A stretch of DNA of 64,000 bases, from NCBI RefSeq assembly GCF_023498005.1, contig NZ_CP097289.1:9052001-9116000 (forward strand), in the 5' to 3' direction. This DNA is from Streptomyces durmitorensis (lineage in GTDB: Bacteria > Actinomycetota > Actinomycetes > Streptomycetales > Streptomycetaceae). The stretch's first letter is position 1, and each line of letters begins with the position of its first letter. This document shows, piece by piece, positions 53,486 to 62,953 of this stretch. The translations under genes were made by a program, and so were the position numbers. The notes under the pieces were generated by a model. It was given only the letters and a program-made list of their open reading frames with translations. It had not been told where the DNA came from and made no database searches.

Positions 53486-54814
53486 CTATTCGCCGCCTGT
53501 CACCACGGCCAGTGCCGTAGCGGGGTCGTGGGCCGCGGGGCCCGCCGGGGTCCAGCGGCCGCGCTCCTTGCGGTAGGGCCACCAGCGGCCGTCGGTCCCG
53601 TGCCGCAGCTGGGCGTCGCCGCCGACCACCGTCCAGCGATTGCGGACGGCGCGCAGCCGTGGCCGTTCACCGTCGTCCCAGGCCGCATCCAGCGCCGCAC
53701 GCGCGCGTGCCAGTGCGTCCGCCTCAGGAGTCCACTCCTCCTCCAGGACGGACAGCGCGGCTGGACCTCCGTACTCCCAGGCCCGTACGGCCAGCGCGAG
53801 CCCGTCCCCGCCGCGCCCCGCCGCGGTCGCGAGGCGGACGGCCACCTGTGCCGCGGGAGCCGCGGCGGCGAGACGTACGGCATCCTCCTCCAGCGCCAAT
53901 TCCTGTTCGACCGGATGCCGTTCGTGTCCGGTGGAGAGCGCCTCGGCCAGCATCCGGCGCGCCTCCACGGCCGCCTGAGCCGCCAGGAACTCGAGCGCCG
54001 CCACGTCGAGACCGGGCGCGGGCTCCGCCTCCGTGTCGAGCGAGGGCGGCAGACCCGGCTCAGGCGGCAGCGGAGGAAGTTCGGGCAGTGGGGGCAGGAT
54101 GGCCCCCTCCGCGTACGCCTCGTCGGCGTCCACGCCCTCCTGGGCCACTTCCTGCTCCTGCGCGGGGGCCTCCTCGGCCTCGGCCTGCGCCACGCTGCGT
54201 ACTTGCAGCTCATCCAGCAGCTCGCGCTCGGCACGGCCACGCATCAGGAACAGGACGAACGGATCCTGGTCGAGCAGCCGGGCCACCTGATAGCAGAGCG
54301 CGGCGGTGTGCCCGCAGTGGTCCCACGCGTCGCAGTCGCACTCCGGCTCCAGGTCGCCGATGCCGGGCAGGAGCTCGACACCCGCTGCCGCCGCGTCCTC
54401 CACCAGGTGCGGCGGCATCTCGCGGTCCAGGAGCGCCGCGATGTGCCCGGCACGCTCGACGGCCATGCCCAGGAAGCGGTCCCACTCGTCCTCGCTGAGC
54501 CGCTGCAGCAGTACGTCCGAGCGGCGCGGGGTGCCGTCACGGTCCTTGACGACCGCGGTGATCCGGCCAGGGCGCACCGAGACCGCCCCCACGGCTCCCG
54601 CGCGCGCCAGCCTGCGTCCGGCCTTCAGCTGCGCGAGGTCCAGCGCCGTGTCCTCGAGCGCCTTCAGCCAGGCCTGTCCCCACCAGCTCTGCGCGAAACC
54701 CCGCCCGTGCGCGGCCGGCAGCGCGGCGAAGGTGCGCTCGTGGTCGTACGCGCCCTCTCCATGACGGCTTTCCTCGTGTGTGTCGCCGTTCGACTCGTCG
54801 TACGTGTCGCTCAT
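53486..54814 (-). CDS. SWIM zinc-finger protein
   Basis: A 442-residue protein with the SWIM domain C-x-C-x5-C-x-H read as CDCDAWDHCGH (Cys159, Cys161, Cys167, His169), preceded by TFAALPAAHGRGFAQSWWGQ typical of the bacterial SWIM group. The middle (about 215-290) is rich in Glu, Gln, Pro and Ala and probably disordered; the C-terminal third is Ala/Glu-rich and helical. ATG overlaps the helicase stop (ATGA), so translation is coupled. The pair probably works together on DNA; the SWIM domain likely binds DNA or protein. Confidence 0.88.
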   Translation of the reverse strand: MSDTYDESNGDTHEESRHGEGAYDHERTFAALPAAHGRGFAQSWWGQAWLKALEDTALDLAQLKAGRRLARAGAVGAVSVRPGRITAVVKDRDGTPRRSDVLLQRLSEDEWDRFLGMAVERAGHIAALLDREMPPHLVEDAAAAGVELLPGIGDLEPECDCDAWDHCGHTAALCYQVARLLDQDPFVLFLMRGRAERELLDELQVRSVAQAEAEEAPAQEQEVAQEGVDADEAYAEGAILPPLPELPPLPPEPGLPPSLDTEAEPAPGLDVAALEFLAAQAAVEARRMLAEALSTGHERHPVEQELALEEDAVRLAAAAPAAQVAVRLATAAGRGGDGLALAVRAWEYGGPAALSVLEEEWTPEADALARARAALDAAWDDGERPRLRAVRNRWTVVGGDAQLRHGTDGRWWPYRKERGRWTPAGPAAHDPATALAVVTGGE

Positions 54815-57678
54815 CGCGTCCCCCCTCGCAGCTCCACCAGATCCGACAGCTCGGCGTCGGTGAGTTCCGTCAGCGCGGCCTCGCCCGAGCCGAGGACCGA
54901 GTCCGCCAACTCCCGCTTGCGCAGCAGCATCTCGGCGATACGGTCCTCGATCGTCCCCTCCGCGATCAGCCGGTGCACCTGCACCGGCTGCGTCTGCCCG
55001 ATGCGGTACGCCCGGTCGGTGGCCTGCGCCTCGACGGCAGGGTTCCACCAGCGGTCGTAGTGCACGACGTGCTCGGCCCGCGTCAGATTGAGGCCGGTGC
55101 CCGCGGCCTTCAACGACAGCAAGAAAACGGGTACTTCGCCGTCCTGGAAGCGCTCCACCATCGCTTCGCGCGCCGCGATGGGCGTCCCGCCGTGCAGGAA
55201 CTGGGACGGGGTGCCGCGGGCCGCCAGGTGCTGCTCGATGAGGCGCGCCATCTGGACGTACTGCGTGAAGATGAGCACGCTCGCGTCTTCGGAGAGGATC
55301 GTGTCGAGCAACTCGTCCAAGAGTTCCAGCTTTCCGGAACGGCCCTCGATCCGCGGCTTGTCCTCCTTGAGGTACTGCGCGGGGTGGTTGCAGATCTGCT
55401 TGAGACCCGTGAGCAGCTTGACGATCAGACCCCGGCGGGCGAAGCCGTCGGCACCGGAGATCTCCGCGAGCGTCTCACGTACGACTGCTTCGTAGAGGCC
55501 CGTCTGCTCCGTGGTGAGGGAGACGGCCCGGTCGGTCTCCGTCTTGGGCGGCAGCTCGGGTGCGATGCCCGGGTCGGACTTGCGCCTGCGCAGCAGGAAG
55601 GGGCGCACCAGTTGGCCGAGCCGCTCGGCGGCTGCCGGGTCCGTGCCGCTTTCGACGGCCTGCGCGTAGCGGGTGCGGAAGGTGCCGAGCTTGCCGAGCA
55701 GGCCCGGTGTCGTCCAGTCGAGGATGGCCCACAGTTCGGAGAGATTGTTCTCCACGGGGGTGCCGGTGAGCGCCACGCGTGCGCGTGCCCCGATGGTGCG
55801 CAGCTGCTTTGCGGTGGCCGAGTAGGGGTTCTTGACGTGCTGGGCCTCGTCGGCGACGACCATCCCCCAAGGGGCCTGCGCCAGGCTGTCCGAGTCGAGG
55901 CGCATCGTGCCGTACGTGGTGAGCACGAACTCCCCGTCGGCGAGGTCCTCCAGGCTGCGCCGAGCGCCGTGGAAGCGGCGTACGGGGGTGCCTGGGGCGA
56001 ACTTCTCGATTTCGCGCTGCCAGTTGCCCATGAGGGACGTGGGACAGACGACGAGGGTGGGTCCCGCGGACTCGCCGTCCGCCTGGCGGTGCAGATGCAG
56101 GGAGATGAGCGTGATCGTCTTGCCGAGGCCCATGTCGTCCGCGAGGCAGCCGCCCAGGCCCAGGGAGGTCATCCGGGCCAGCCAGTTCAGGCCGCGCAGC
56201 TGGTAGTCGCGCAGGTCCGCGGCGAGCGCTTCGGGCTGGCCGACGGGCTCCATGCCCTCGGGGTCCGCGAGGCGTTCGCGCAGCGTGGCGAGCCAGCCCG
56301 TCGGCTGGACGTCCACGCGACGCCCCGCCACTTCGGTCGTGCCCGTCAGAACGGCGCTCAGGGCGTCGATCGGCGTGACCTTGTGGTCCTGGTGTGCGCG
56401 AGCGCGCCGCGCCTCTTCGGGGTCGATGAGGACCCACTGGTCACGCAGGCGCACCACGGGGCGGTTGGCTTCGGCGAGGCGGTCGAGTTCCTCGCGGGAC
56501 AGCGGCTGGTCGCCCAGCGCGAACCGCCAGTTGAAGGTGAGCAGCGCGTCCGCGGAGAGGTAGGACGGCGTGTCCGACGACGGCTTGTCCGGCTCCTTCG
56601 CCTCCTCGTCGGGCGGGCCGATGACCGCACGGGCGGTCAGATTGCGGGCAAGCTCCCTGGGCCAGTGCACCTCGACACCCGCGGTGGAGAGCATGCGGGA
56701 CCCTTCACCCAGGAGCGAGGTGACCTCTTCGTCGGCGAGCTCGATCGCGTCGGGGACGGTGGCCGAGAGCAGCGGGGCGAGCGGCGGCCACGCGCGCGTG
56801 GCGCGACGCAGCGCGAGCAGGGCGTCCATCCGTGACCGCGGCCCGAAGGTCTGCCCCGAGGCGCCGGAGCCGGCCCACACCTCGGCCGCGTCCGCGACGA
56901 GCGAAGGGTCGCTGACGCTGTGCATCTGCAGCACGGCGCGGAACGGCAGCCGGGTCCCCTCGGGGGTGTCCGACACCAGGCCGGGCACCTCGACGCGCAG
57001 CGAGATGCGTACGCCGGCGTCGTGCCCTGCGGCGACATCGGTGGCCCAGGGGCGCTGCTCGGGGATGTGCTGAGGCTGCGGCGAGGCGAAGGCGGGGGCG
57101 CCCGCGGCCAGCGTCGCGGCGGGGGAGCGCGGCAGCGTGTCGGCCACCGCGTCGAGGAACTGACGCAGCAGCCGCTCGGGTTCGGGCAGCCGCAGGGGCT
57201 CGGAGTCGTCCAGCGGCAGGGCGTGCGCGGCAGGGGGCATCGCGGCGGCGAGGTCGCGCAGGCGGCGCAGGTCGTCGGCGCCCAGCGGTCCCGAGCGCCA
57301 CGCGTCGTGATCGCTCGGCGTCAGCCCTGGCAACAGCAGCCCGCGCGCGGCGAGTTGCAGCGCGAGCACACCCGTCGCTCCCCAGAACGCGGCCGTCGGG
57401 TGAGCCCCCGCCGTGGCACGCGCGCGTGTCAGCACCGGGAGTGCCGCGCGCACCGGGAGTACCACCGCCGACACATCGCTGAGTTGCACTCCGCCGTCGC
57501 CGGGCACGGCGACGGTCAGCTCCTCGATGGCGCCGGCGGAGCAGGCGGGCGGTGCGTCACCCTCCGGGTTCCAGAAGGCGACCCGGCCCATGCGTGCCGG
57601 GTCGGCGGATACGAACAGCACAGAACAGCGGGACAGTTCAGAGATCTCGGAAGGTGACGCGGCAGGGGGCCTGGGCAC
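54811..57678 (-). CDS. SNF2-family DEAD/DEAH-box helicase
   Basis: A 955-residue Swi2/Snf2 ATPase. The N-terminal half (about 1-480) is the bacterial SNF2-associated domain. Motor motifs: Walker A DDMGLGKT (514-521), Walker B VVADEAQHVKN, motif III LTGTPVENNLSELWAILDW, helicase-C motifs VLIFTQYVQMARLIEQHL, LLSLKAAGTGLNLTRAEHVV and YRIGQTQPVQVHRL. Such proteins translocate on double-stranded DNA and remodel protein-DNA complexes. GTG start at 57678. Its last codons overlap the SWIM gene. HepA/RapA-like in layout. Confidence 0.93.
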   Translation of the reverse strand: MPRPPAASPSEISELSRCSVLFVSADPARMGRVAFWNPEGDAPPACSAGAIEELTVAVPGDGGVQLSDVSAVVLPVRAALPVLTRARATAGAHPTAAFWGATGVLALQLAARGLLLPGLTPSDHDAWRSGPLGADDLRRLRDLAAAMPPAAHALPLDDSEPLRLPEPERLLRQFLDAVADTLPRSPAATLAAGAPAFASPQPQHIPEQRPWATDVAAGHDAGVRISLRVEVPGLVSDTPEGTRLPFRAVLQMHSVSDPSLVADAAEVWAGSGASGQTFGPRSRMDALLALRRATRAWPPLAPLLSATVPDAIELADEEVTSLLGEGSRMLSTAGVEVHWPRELARNLTARAVIGPPDEEAKEPDKPSSDTPSYLSADALLTFNWRFALGDQPLSREELDRLAEANRPVVRLRDQWVLIDPEEARRARAHQDHKVTPIDALSAVLTGTTEVAGRRVDVQPTGWLATLRERLADPEGMEPVGQPEALAADLRDYQLRGLNWLARMTSLGLGGCLADDMGLGKTITLISLHLHRQADGESAGPTLVVCPTSLMGNWQREIEKFAPGTPVRRFHGARRSLEDLADGEFVLTTYGTMRLDSDSLAQAPWGMVVADEAQHVKNPYSATAKQLRTIGARARVALTGTPVENNLSELWAILDWTTPGLLGKLGTFRTRYAQAVESGTDPAAAERLGQLVRPFLLRRRKSDPGIAPELPPKTETDRAVSLTTEQTGLYEAVVRETLAEISGADGFARRGLIVKLLTGLKQICNHPAQYLKEDKPRIEGRSGKLELLDELLDTILSEDASVLIFTQYVQMARLIEQHLAARGTPSQFLHGGTPIAAREAMVERFQDGEVPVFLLSLKAAGTGLNLTRAEHVVHYDRWWNPAVEAQATDRAYRIGQTQPVQVHRLIAEGTIEDRIAEMLLRKRELADSVLGSGEAALTELTDAELSDLVELRGGTR

Positions 57679-57803
57679 GGCGATGGCGCATTCCTCAAAC
57701 TTGACTACTAGGGTCGGAGTCGCCGAGGGTACAGCACACCTCGCGCAAGGCGGGAGCGATCAAGGAGTGATCCCCGTCACGCCCCTCCCGTGGTGTACTT
57801 AAC

Positions 57804-57840
57804 CCCCCTTCCAGACGGTGCTGGCCCCCTTCCAAGACGG
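57804..57840. promoter_or_regulatory. Paired CCCCCTTCCAGACGG repeats before desaturase
   Basis: CCCCCTTCCAGACGG (57804-57818) recurs as CCCCCTTCCAAGACGG (57825-57840), one base longer, 21 bp apart, about two helical turns. Located 85-122 bp upstream of the desaturase ATG in the expected promoter zone. Likely an activator or repressor site pair. Confidence 0.5.
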
Positions 57841-57925
57841 GTGAAGGCGCCATGGTTGCCCCAGGTCACCGGCTCATACGTTGTGTCGCGTCAGCCCGAT
57901 CCAGTCAGAGACCGGAGACCTCACC

Positions 57926-58981
57926 ATGTCCCAGGCCGCCGCCGCAGTCGCGGAGCGTTCCCCAGGCACCACCACAGGGCAGCCCGCCGGGAGCGATTTC
58001 GCGCCTCTCCTGCGCACCGTCAAGGAGCAGGGACTCCTGGGCCGCCGCACCGGCTGGTACGCCCGCACCATCGTGGTCAACACCGTGGCACTGGCCGCCG
58101 TGGCGACGGGCATGTTCCTCATCGGAGGCTCCTGGTGGGTGCTGCTCCTGGCACCCGTCCTGGCCGCACTGTGTGCCCGTACGGCATTCATAGGCCACGA
58201 CGCGGGGCACTCCCAGATCACCGGCGACCGCCGCGTGAGCCGCACCATCGGCCTCATCCACGGCAATCTCCTCCTCGGCATGAGCTCGGCCTGGTGGAAC
58301 GACAAGCACAACCGCCACCACGCCAACCCCAACCACCTCGACAAAGACCCCGACGTCGCCGCGAACATCCTCGTCTGGACCAGCAAGCAGGCCAAGGTCC
58401 GCCTCGGCTTCCGGCGCTGGCTCACCCGCAACCAGGCCTGGCTGTTCTTCCCGCTGACGCTTCTCCAGGGCGTCGCCATGAAGATCTACGGCTTCCAGGA
58501 TCTGCGCCGCCAGGCCCCGCGCGAACGCGTGCTGGAGGGCCTCCTCCTGGTCGCCCACCTCGTCGGGTACGTGACGCTCCTGCTCGTCACCATGCCGGTG
58601 GGCCACGCCCTTGCCTTCGCCGCCATCCATCAGGCGCTCTTCGGACTGCACCTCGGACTGGCCTTCGCGCCGAACCACAAGGGCATGGAGATGCCCGACC
58701 CCGACGGCGAGCGCTGGGGCCACCTCAGCCGCCAGGTCCTCACCTCGCGCAACGTCCGCGGCAGCATGCTGACCGACTGGTTCCTGGGCGGACTCAACTA
58801 CCAGATCGAGCACCACCTGTTCCCGAGCATGCCCCGCCCCAGCCTGCGACGCGCCCAGCCCCTGGTCCGCGCCCACTGCGCCGAGCTGGGCATGCCGTAC
58901 ACGGAGGCCGGATTCCTCGACTCCTACCGACAGGTACTGCGCCACATGTACGAGGTCGGCGAGCCGCTGAGGATCGAGTAG
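57926..58981 (+). CDS. Membrane fatty-acid desaturase
   Basis: Di-iron integral membrane desaturase, 351 residues, introducing double bonds in acyl chains. The three histidine boxes are intact: HDAGH (91-95), HNRHH (128-132) and QIEHH (293-297), the last in the NYQIEHHLFPSMPR form of front-end/DesA3-like enzymes. Four hydrophobic segments around VNTVALAAVATGMFLIGG, VLLLAPVLAALC, GLLLVAHLVGYVTLLLV and AFAAIHQALFGLHL. ATG at 57926 with GGAGA upstream; probably cold or membrane-fluidity regulated through the paired repeats. Confidence 0.93.
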   Translation: MSQAAAAVAERSPGTTTGQPAGSDFAPLLRTVKEQGLLGRRTGWYARTIVVNTVALAAVATGMFLIGGSWWVLLLAPVLAALCARTAFIGHDAGHSQITGDRRVSRTIGLIHGNLLLGMSSAWWNDKHNRHHANPNHLDKDPDVAANILVWTSKQAKVRLGFRRWLTRNQAWLFFPLTLLQGVAMKIYGFQDLRRQAPRERVLEGLLLVAHLVGYVTLLLVTMPVGHALAFAAIHQALFGLHLGLAFAPNHKGMEMPDPDGERWGHLSRQVLTSRNVRGSMLTDWFLGGLNYQIEHHLFPSMPRPSLRRAQPLVRAHCAELGMPYTEAGFLDSYRQVLRHMYEVGEPLRIE

Positions 58982-59123
58982 CCGCCCGGACACGCACCGC
59001 ACCTCAGGGTTGTGTCAGGGTCGCTCCTCAGGGGTCTGTCAGGGGAGCAGACTGGAACCGTGGGCGGCCCGAGCCCGTTTCTCAAGACAGAGAGCGGCAA
59101 CAGCCGCGAAGGAGGCGACGCAC

Positions 59124-59306
59124 ATGTCGAAGAACGCGAAGATCGCCGCAGGAGGTGTGGCGGCCGGCCTCATCCTGTTGATCTGGCTGCCCTGGTGGGC
59201 CGCCCTCCTGATCGTGCTCGGGGTCCCGGCCGCGGCCTATCTGACCCTCGACCCCGGACAGCGACGCAGGCTGCGCCGGGTCTCACGCAAGGAGATCGGC
59301 CACTGA
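59124..59306 (+). CDS. Small membrane protein, 60 aa
   Basis: Short protein with a basic MSKNAK start, hydrophobic residues about 8-42 forming one or two helices (GVAAGLILLIWLPWWAALLI, then VLGVPAAAYLTL) and a strongly basic tail QRRRLRRVSRKEIGH. GGAGG at 59111 is 8 bp from the ATG. Follows the desaturase by 142 bp on the same strand. Function unknown. Confidence 0.75.
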   Translation: MSKNAKIAAGGVAAGLILLIWLPWWAALLIVLGVPAAAYLTLDPGQRRRLRRVSRKEIGH

Positions 59307-59444
59307 TCCGGCACCCCGGAGGGGCACCGAACCGGTGAGCGGACGCTCGACGCACAGGGGCTGACGGCTGCTCCGCTCGCGGTTTCGCCCAAGGCGGCTC
59401 CGCGAGCGGAAAACCCATTGCGCCCCAGCGCTGCGCCGGTGACC

Positions 59445-59498
59445 ATGGCGCACATGACTTCCCGAAAGGAGGCCCAGCGATCCCTCGGTGATCGCTGA
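59445..59498 (+). CDS. Leader peptide candidate, 17 aa
   Basis: A tiny frame MAHMTSRKEAQRSLGDR whose stop TGA shares its last base with the ATG of the 1137-residue protein (TGATG). The large gene's own AAAGGAGG lies about 28 bp ahead of its ATG, too far for direct use but inside this small frame. Suggests coupled translation; not proven to be expressed. Confidence 0.4.
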   Translation: MAHMTSRKEAQRSLGDR

Positions 59499-62400
59499 TG
59501 GCCGCATACGAGGCGTCGCAGACGCCGTCCTCCCAGCCTCAGCCCACTCCCGAGCCGCTGACGTCGGCCTGGCTGAAGGCCCATTTCGACCCACTGCCCT
59601 TCCCGGCCCGCATGAGCGCACTGGCCCGCTATGCCCGCGCGCTCACCACGGACGCGTACGGAACACTCCGCGACGCCCTCGCCGCAGGTACCCCTGACGA
59701 GCGGCACACCGGCCTCTTCCTCGCCGTCACCCGGCGCGACCTCACCACCGTCGCCGAAGCCCTGACCGACCCCCTCCTGCGCCGTCGCGCACTCGCGGCC
59801 GCCATCCGGCTTCCCGTCCCGGAAGCAGCCCTGGAACAGCTCGCGTTGAGCGACATCAGAACGGCACGGCACGAGACGTACCGCGTCCTGCGCCTGAGCC
59901 GCCGGCACACCCTGGCCGCACGCCTGCTGCCCGAGGTTCACGAACGCTTCGGCGCCCGGGACGCCGCCCAGCTCCTGCCCGCCTGCCCCGCCGAGGCGGT
60001 TGACGCGTGGCTGCCCCGACTCGACCCACCCACAGGCGCGTTGAGCGCGCTGACCCGCGCCGCACCGATCGCCGTGGCCCGCCTGCTGGTCACCCGCGGC
60101 GAGAGCCGCGCCAACCGCGACCGCCACGGCTTCTCGGGCCGCCATCGCGCGGTCGCGAGCGTGGCCGCGGAACGCGACCCGGAGGCCGGACTGCTGCTCC
60201 TGGCGCGGGCGCCCGATCTTCTGACGCCACAAGCGGCACGCACACTGCTGCGCCATCCCGCCAGAGTCCTGGAGATCCTGCGCGCGGCCCCACCGAACCA
60301 GGACGGCTCTCCCCGTGAACTACGGCTCTCGGCCGGCGCGCTGCCGCCCGCCACGCGGCGTGCCCTGCGCGAACTCCCGCCCGCGGACCTGGTGGACCTC
60401 GCCCGTCGTTGCCCGGTGACGCAGCCGCGGCATCGCGGCCCGGGACGCCACGCCATCGAGCCCGACAGCCTGCTGATGATGCTCCCCGCCCCGGAACGCC
60501 GCCGCCTGGTGGAGGAACGCACCGCCCGCCGCCGCTCGGTGCGGAGCCTGCCCATAGCCACACTCACGGCCCTGGCCCCGGCCGACAGAGCGGCGCTCGT
60601 CACGCCCTGGGTGGAGCGCTGGTCACGTCAGGAGTGGACATCCAGCCGCCTGGCCGTCGCGCTCCCGCTCGCCCTGGGGGAACCGGTGCTGCGCGACATG
60701 GCCGGGCAGCACCGCGTCCACCAGCGCCTGATGGCCTGGCCCGCTCTACTCGCCTGCGCGGAACTAGAAGGCGACCCGCACGAGTTCGCGCGGATCGCCG
60801 GGGACTGCGAGCGGGCCTGGCACGACCAGGAGGAAGTACGCAGGGCCGCTCTCCAGCAGCTCGCGGGGGCGCCCCCGTATCTGCTCGCCGCGCTGCCCGA
60901 CCGGGTCCTGCGCGACGCGGCGCTGACCACCGTCCAGTCCCGCGACTCGACCACCCACACGCTCGCAGCGGCGGAACAGCTGCTCCGCCGCGCAGCCGAG
61001 AGCGCAGCGGCGACCGGCAGGACCGACCGTGCCGCCCATGCCACGGAACTGCTCTGCCAGTTGGTGTCAGACCCGCGCTCCCGCCAGCCCGTCGCGCCGC
61101 TGCGCATCGGTGAGGAAGCGGCGCGTGCCATCTGGTCCGCGGCATCGCCGCACACACCGGTGCGCCCCGATCTCCGCATCGCCGTCGCGGAACTCCTCGC
61201 ACCGCACCTCTCCACGCTGCCGGAACTCGACACTCTGGTGCGCGCCATGGTGTTGGAGTCCGACGACCCGGACGTCGCTGCCCGTGCGGCGGCCGCCTGG
61301 ACGGGGCCGGCGGAGCTGCGGGAGCGGCGCAGCGCCGAACTGATCGGCTACGACGCATCGTTCGCAGCGGTGCCGATCATCCTGCGCACCGTCGTCACCC
61401 GGCGCACGGACCTGTTGGACTCCGTGCTGGTTGCCGCCCAAGAAGGGCTCACGGGCCGCGTACGGCCCCGAGCCACGGCCTGGGCCTCAGGGCTGCGCCC
61501 CGGCGTCACCGGCCGCTGGCTGCCCGCACAGCGCCGCGCGTGGGACGAACACCACGCGCGCGTGGCCGCCGATGAGCTTGCTCCGCTGCGCACTCGTGCC
61601 GACGCGGCAGCGCAGGTGCGTGAACCGGAGCTGCTCACGACACTCGCGCAGTCGGCGCCACAACCCATCGCCGCCGCGGCACTTGGCGCACTGGGCGACC
61701 TCCTCGGCACGGCCCACGACGGCGCACCGGCTGCCACCGAGTCACTGCTGGACTTCCTGCTCCGGCATGCCGCGACGGGCGGTGTCCGGGGGCGGGCGGC
61801 CATGGCATCCGTGCGCCGACTCCTGGAGGCGGTACCAGATCCGGAGGCAGTCGCCCTGCTCGCCCCCGTGGCCTGCGCGTCGGATGCCCCCGTCGGCTCG
61901 CGAAAGGAGGCTGTCCGAGCCCTTGGCGCGCTCACCGGTGACGCGGCGTTCGAAGTCCTGGTGGCGGCCTGGGACGCACCAGGGCAACACCGTGACGTAC
62001 GTGCCGTCGTGGCGCGCCACCTCCTCGCCGCGATCGCCCGCCCCGCCATCGCCGACCGCCTGGTGAGGGCGGCCGACGAACCCGCCGTACGCGAAGCGGT
62101 GGTCCACGCGCGCGTGGGGCCCGTGAGCGAAGCCGCGGGGGAGCCCTACGCGAATTTCCTGGCCCGCCTGGTGAGGGAAGGCGACGAAGAGACCGTCGTC
62201 GCCGCGTGCCGCGCCCTGCCCGCCTGGTTCACACCGGAATCAGCCGACGCCCTGCGCGCCGTCGCCGACGTCGCCACGGACCCGGCGCGACGCCGAAGGG
62301 AGTGGGACGCGGCCGCACAGCAACTGGCCTGGTTCCCACTGGGGCCGGTCGGAGGGCCGATCCTGAGGGGCGTCATCCGAAGGCTCCAGGAGCTCGCCGG

Positions 62401-62911
62401 CACGCCGGATCCGCAGGCGAGAGCTGATGCGCTCCGTCGGCTCTCGGGCATCGGAGAGGCCTTGTGCGTCCGGCGAGGCACTGCCCAGACGCTGCTCATC
62501 GCCGACGCACTGGCCCTGTCGATGCATGCGGTGGGTCTGTACGCCGATGCGGCGGCCCTGGCATGGGACACGTCGCTGGCCGCCGTGCGCCACGGCGAGC
62601 ACCACGCAGCGCGGTGGGAGCGGCTCCTGGAACTGGTCGAGGAACGCCCCGAACGGCTGCCCCTGGGAAGCGGGTTCCATCCGGAGGTCCCTACTCCACG
62701 CGCGCGTGCGGCACTGCTCTCCGCCGCCCGCTTGCTGCGCGAGCGCGGGACGCCGGTGGCCGGAGTGATGGCGCTCGCGCTCGTGCGCGCCGGCGGCCGG
62801 GCGACGTCGTGGGATGAGACCTGGCGCGCCGAACTGGTGGCCCTGCGCGACCATGCGGACCACGACACGGCGACGGCGGCTTTCCTCCTTGATCCCGAGC
62901 ACGACCACTGA
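59498..62911 (+). CDS. Large helical-repeat (HEAT-like) hypothetical protein
   Basis: A 1137-residue cytosolic protein, Ala, Arg and Leu rich, made almost wholly of short amphipathic helices. Repeated phrases such as LLARAPDLLTPQAARTLLRH, AAALGALGDLLGTAHDG, SRKEAVRALGALTGDAAFEV and AVVARHLLAAIARPAIADRL have the HEAT/ARM look. No catalytic motif, signal peptide or membrane helix. ATG at 59498 overlaps the leader peptide stop. Such proteins are scaffolds or adaptors; partner unknown. Confidence 0.75.
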   Translation: MAAYEASQTPSSQPQPTPEPLTSAWLKAHFDPLPFPARMSALARYARALTTDAYGTLRDALAAGTPDERHTGLFLAVTRRDLTTVAEALTDPLLRRRALAAAIRLPVPEAALEQLALSDIRTARHETYRVLRLSRRHTLAARLLPEVHERFGARDAAQLLPACPAEAVDAWLPRLDPPTGALSALTRAAPIAVARLLVTRGESRANRDRHGFSGRHRAVASVAAERDPEAGLLLLARAPDLLTPQAARTLLRHPARVLEILRAAPPNQDGSPRELRLSAGALPPATRRALRELPPADLVDLARRCPVTQPRHRGPGRHAIEPDSLLMMLPAPERRRLVEERTARRRSVRSLPIATLTALAPADRAALVTPWVERWSRQEWTSSRLAVALPLALGEPVLRDMAGQHRVHQRLMAWPALLACAELEGDPHEFARIAGDCERAWHDQEEVRRAALQQLAGAPPYLLAALPDRVLRDAALTTVQSRDSTTHTLAAAEQLLRRAAESAAATGRTDRAAHATELLCQLVSDPRSRQPVAPLRIGEEAARAIWSAASPHTPVRPDLRIAVAELLAPHLSTLPELDTLVRAMVLESDDPDVAARAAAAWTGPAELRERRSAELIGYDASFAAVPIILRTVVTRRTDLLDSVLVAAQEGLTGRVRPRATAWASGLRPGVTGRWLPAQRRAWDEHHARVAADELAPLRTRADAAAQVREPELLTTLAQSAPQPIAAAALGALGDLLGTAHDGAPAATESLLDFLLRHAATGGVRGRAAMASVRRLLEAVPDPEAVALLAPVACASDAPVGSRKEAVRALGALTGDAAFEVLVAAWDAPGQHRDVRAVVARHLLAAIARPAIADRLVRAADEPAVREAVVHARVGPVSEAAGEPYANFLARLVREGDEETVVAACRALPAWFTPESADALRAVADVATDPARRRREWDAAAQQLAWFPLGPVGGPILRGVIRRLQELAGTPDPQARADALRRLSGIGEALCVRRGTAQTLLIADALALSMHAVGLYADAAALAWDTSLAAVRHGEHHAARWERLLELVEERPERLPLGSGFHPEVPTPRARAALLSAARLLRERGTPVAGVMALALVRAGGRATSWDETWRAELVALRDHADHDTATAAFLLDPEHDH

Positions 62912-62953
62912 CGGGGTGCGGTGCCCTGAGAGGGCAGAGAGGCGCCAGAGGGA

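Noticed and set aside
53094..53582. Minus-strand frame with Val-Arg repeats
   Set aside because: Produced by a simple six-base DNA repeat; no start signal, non-coding gap.
53528..55060. Long plus-strand frame opposite the SWIM gene
   Set aside because: Antisense shadow of a clear coding gene; Arg-rich nonsense composition.
54778..56835. Long plus-strand frame opposite the SNF2 helicase
   Set aside because: Composition is the mirror of the helicase codons, with no ribosome site or domain; GC-rich antisense artefact.
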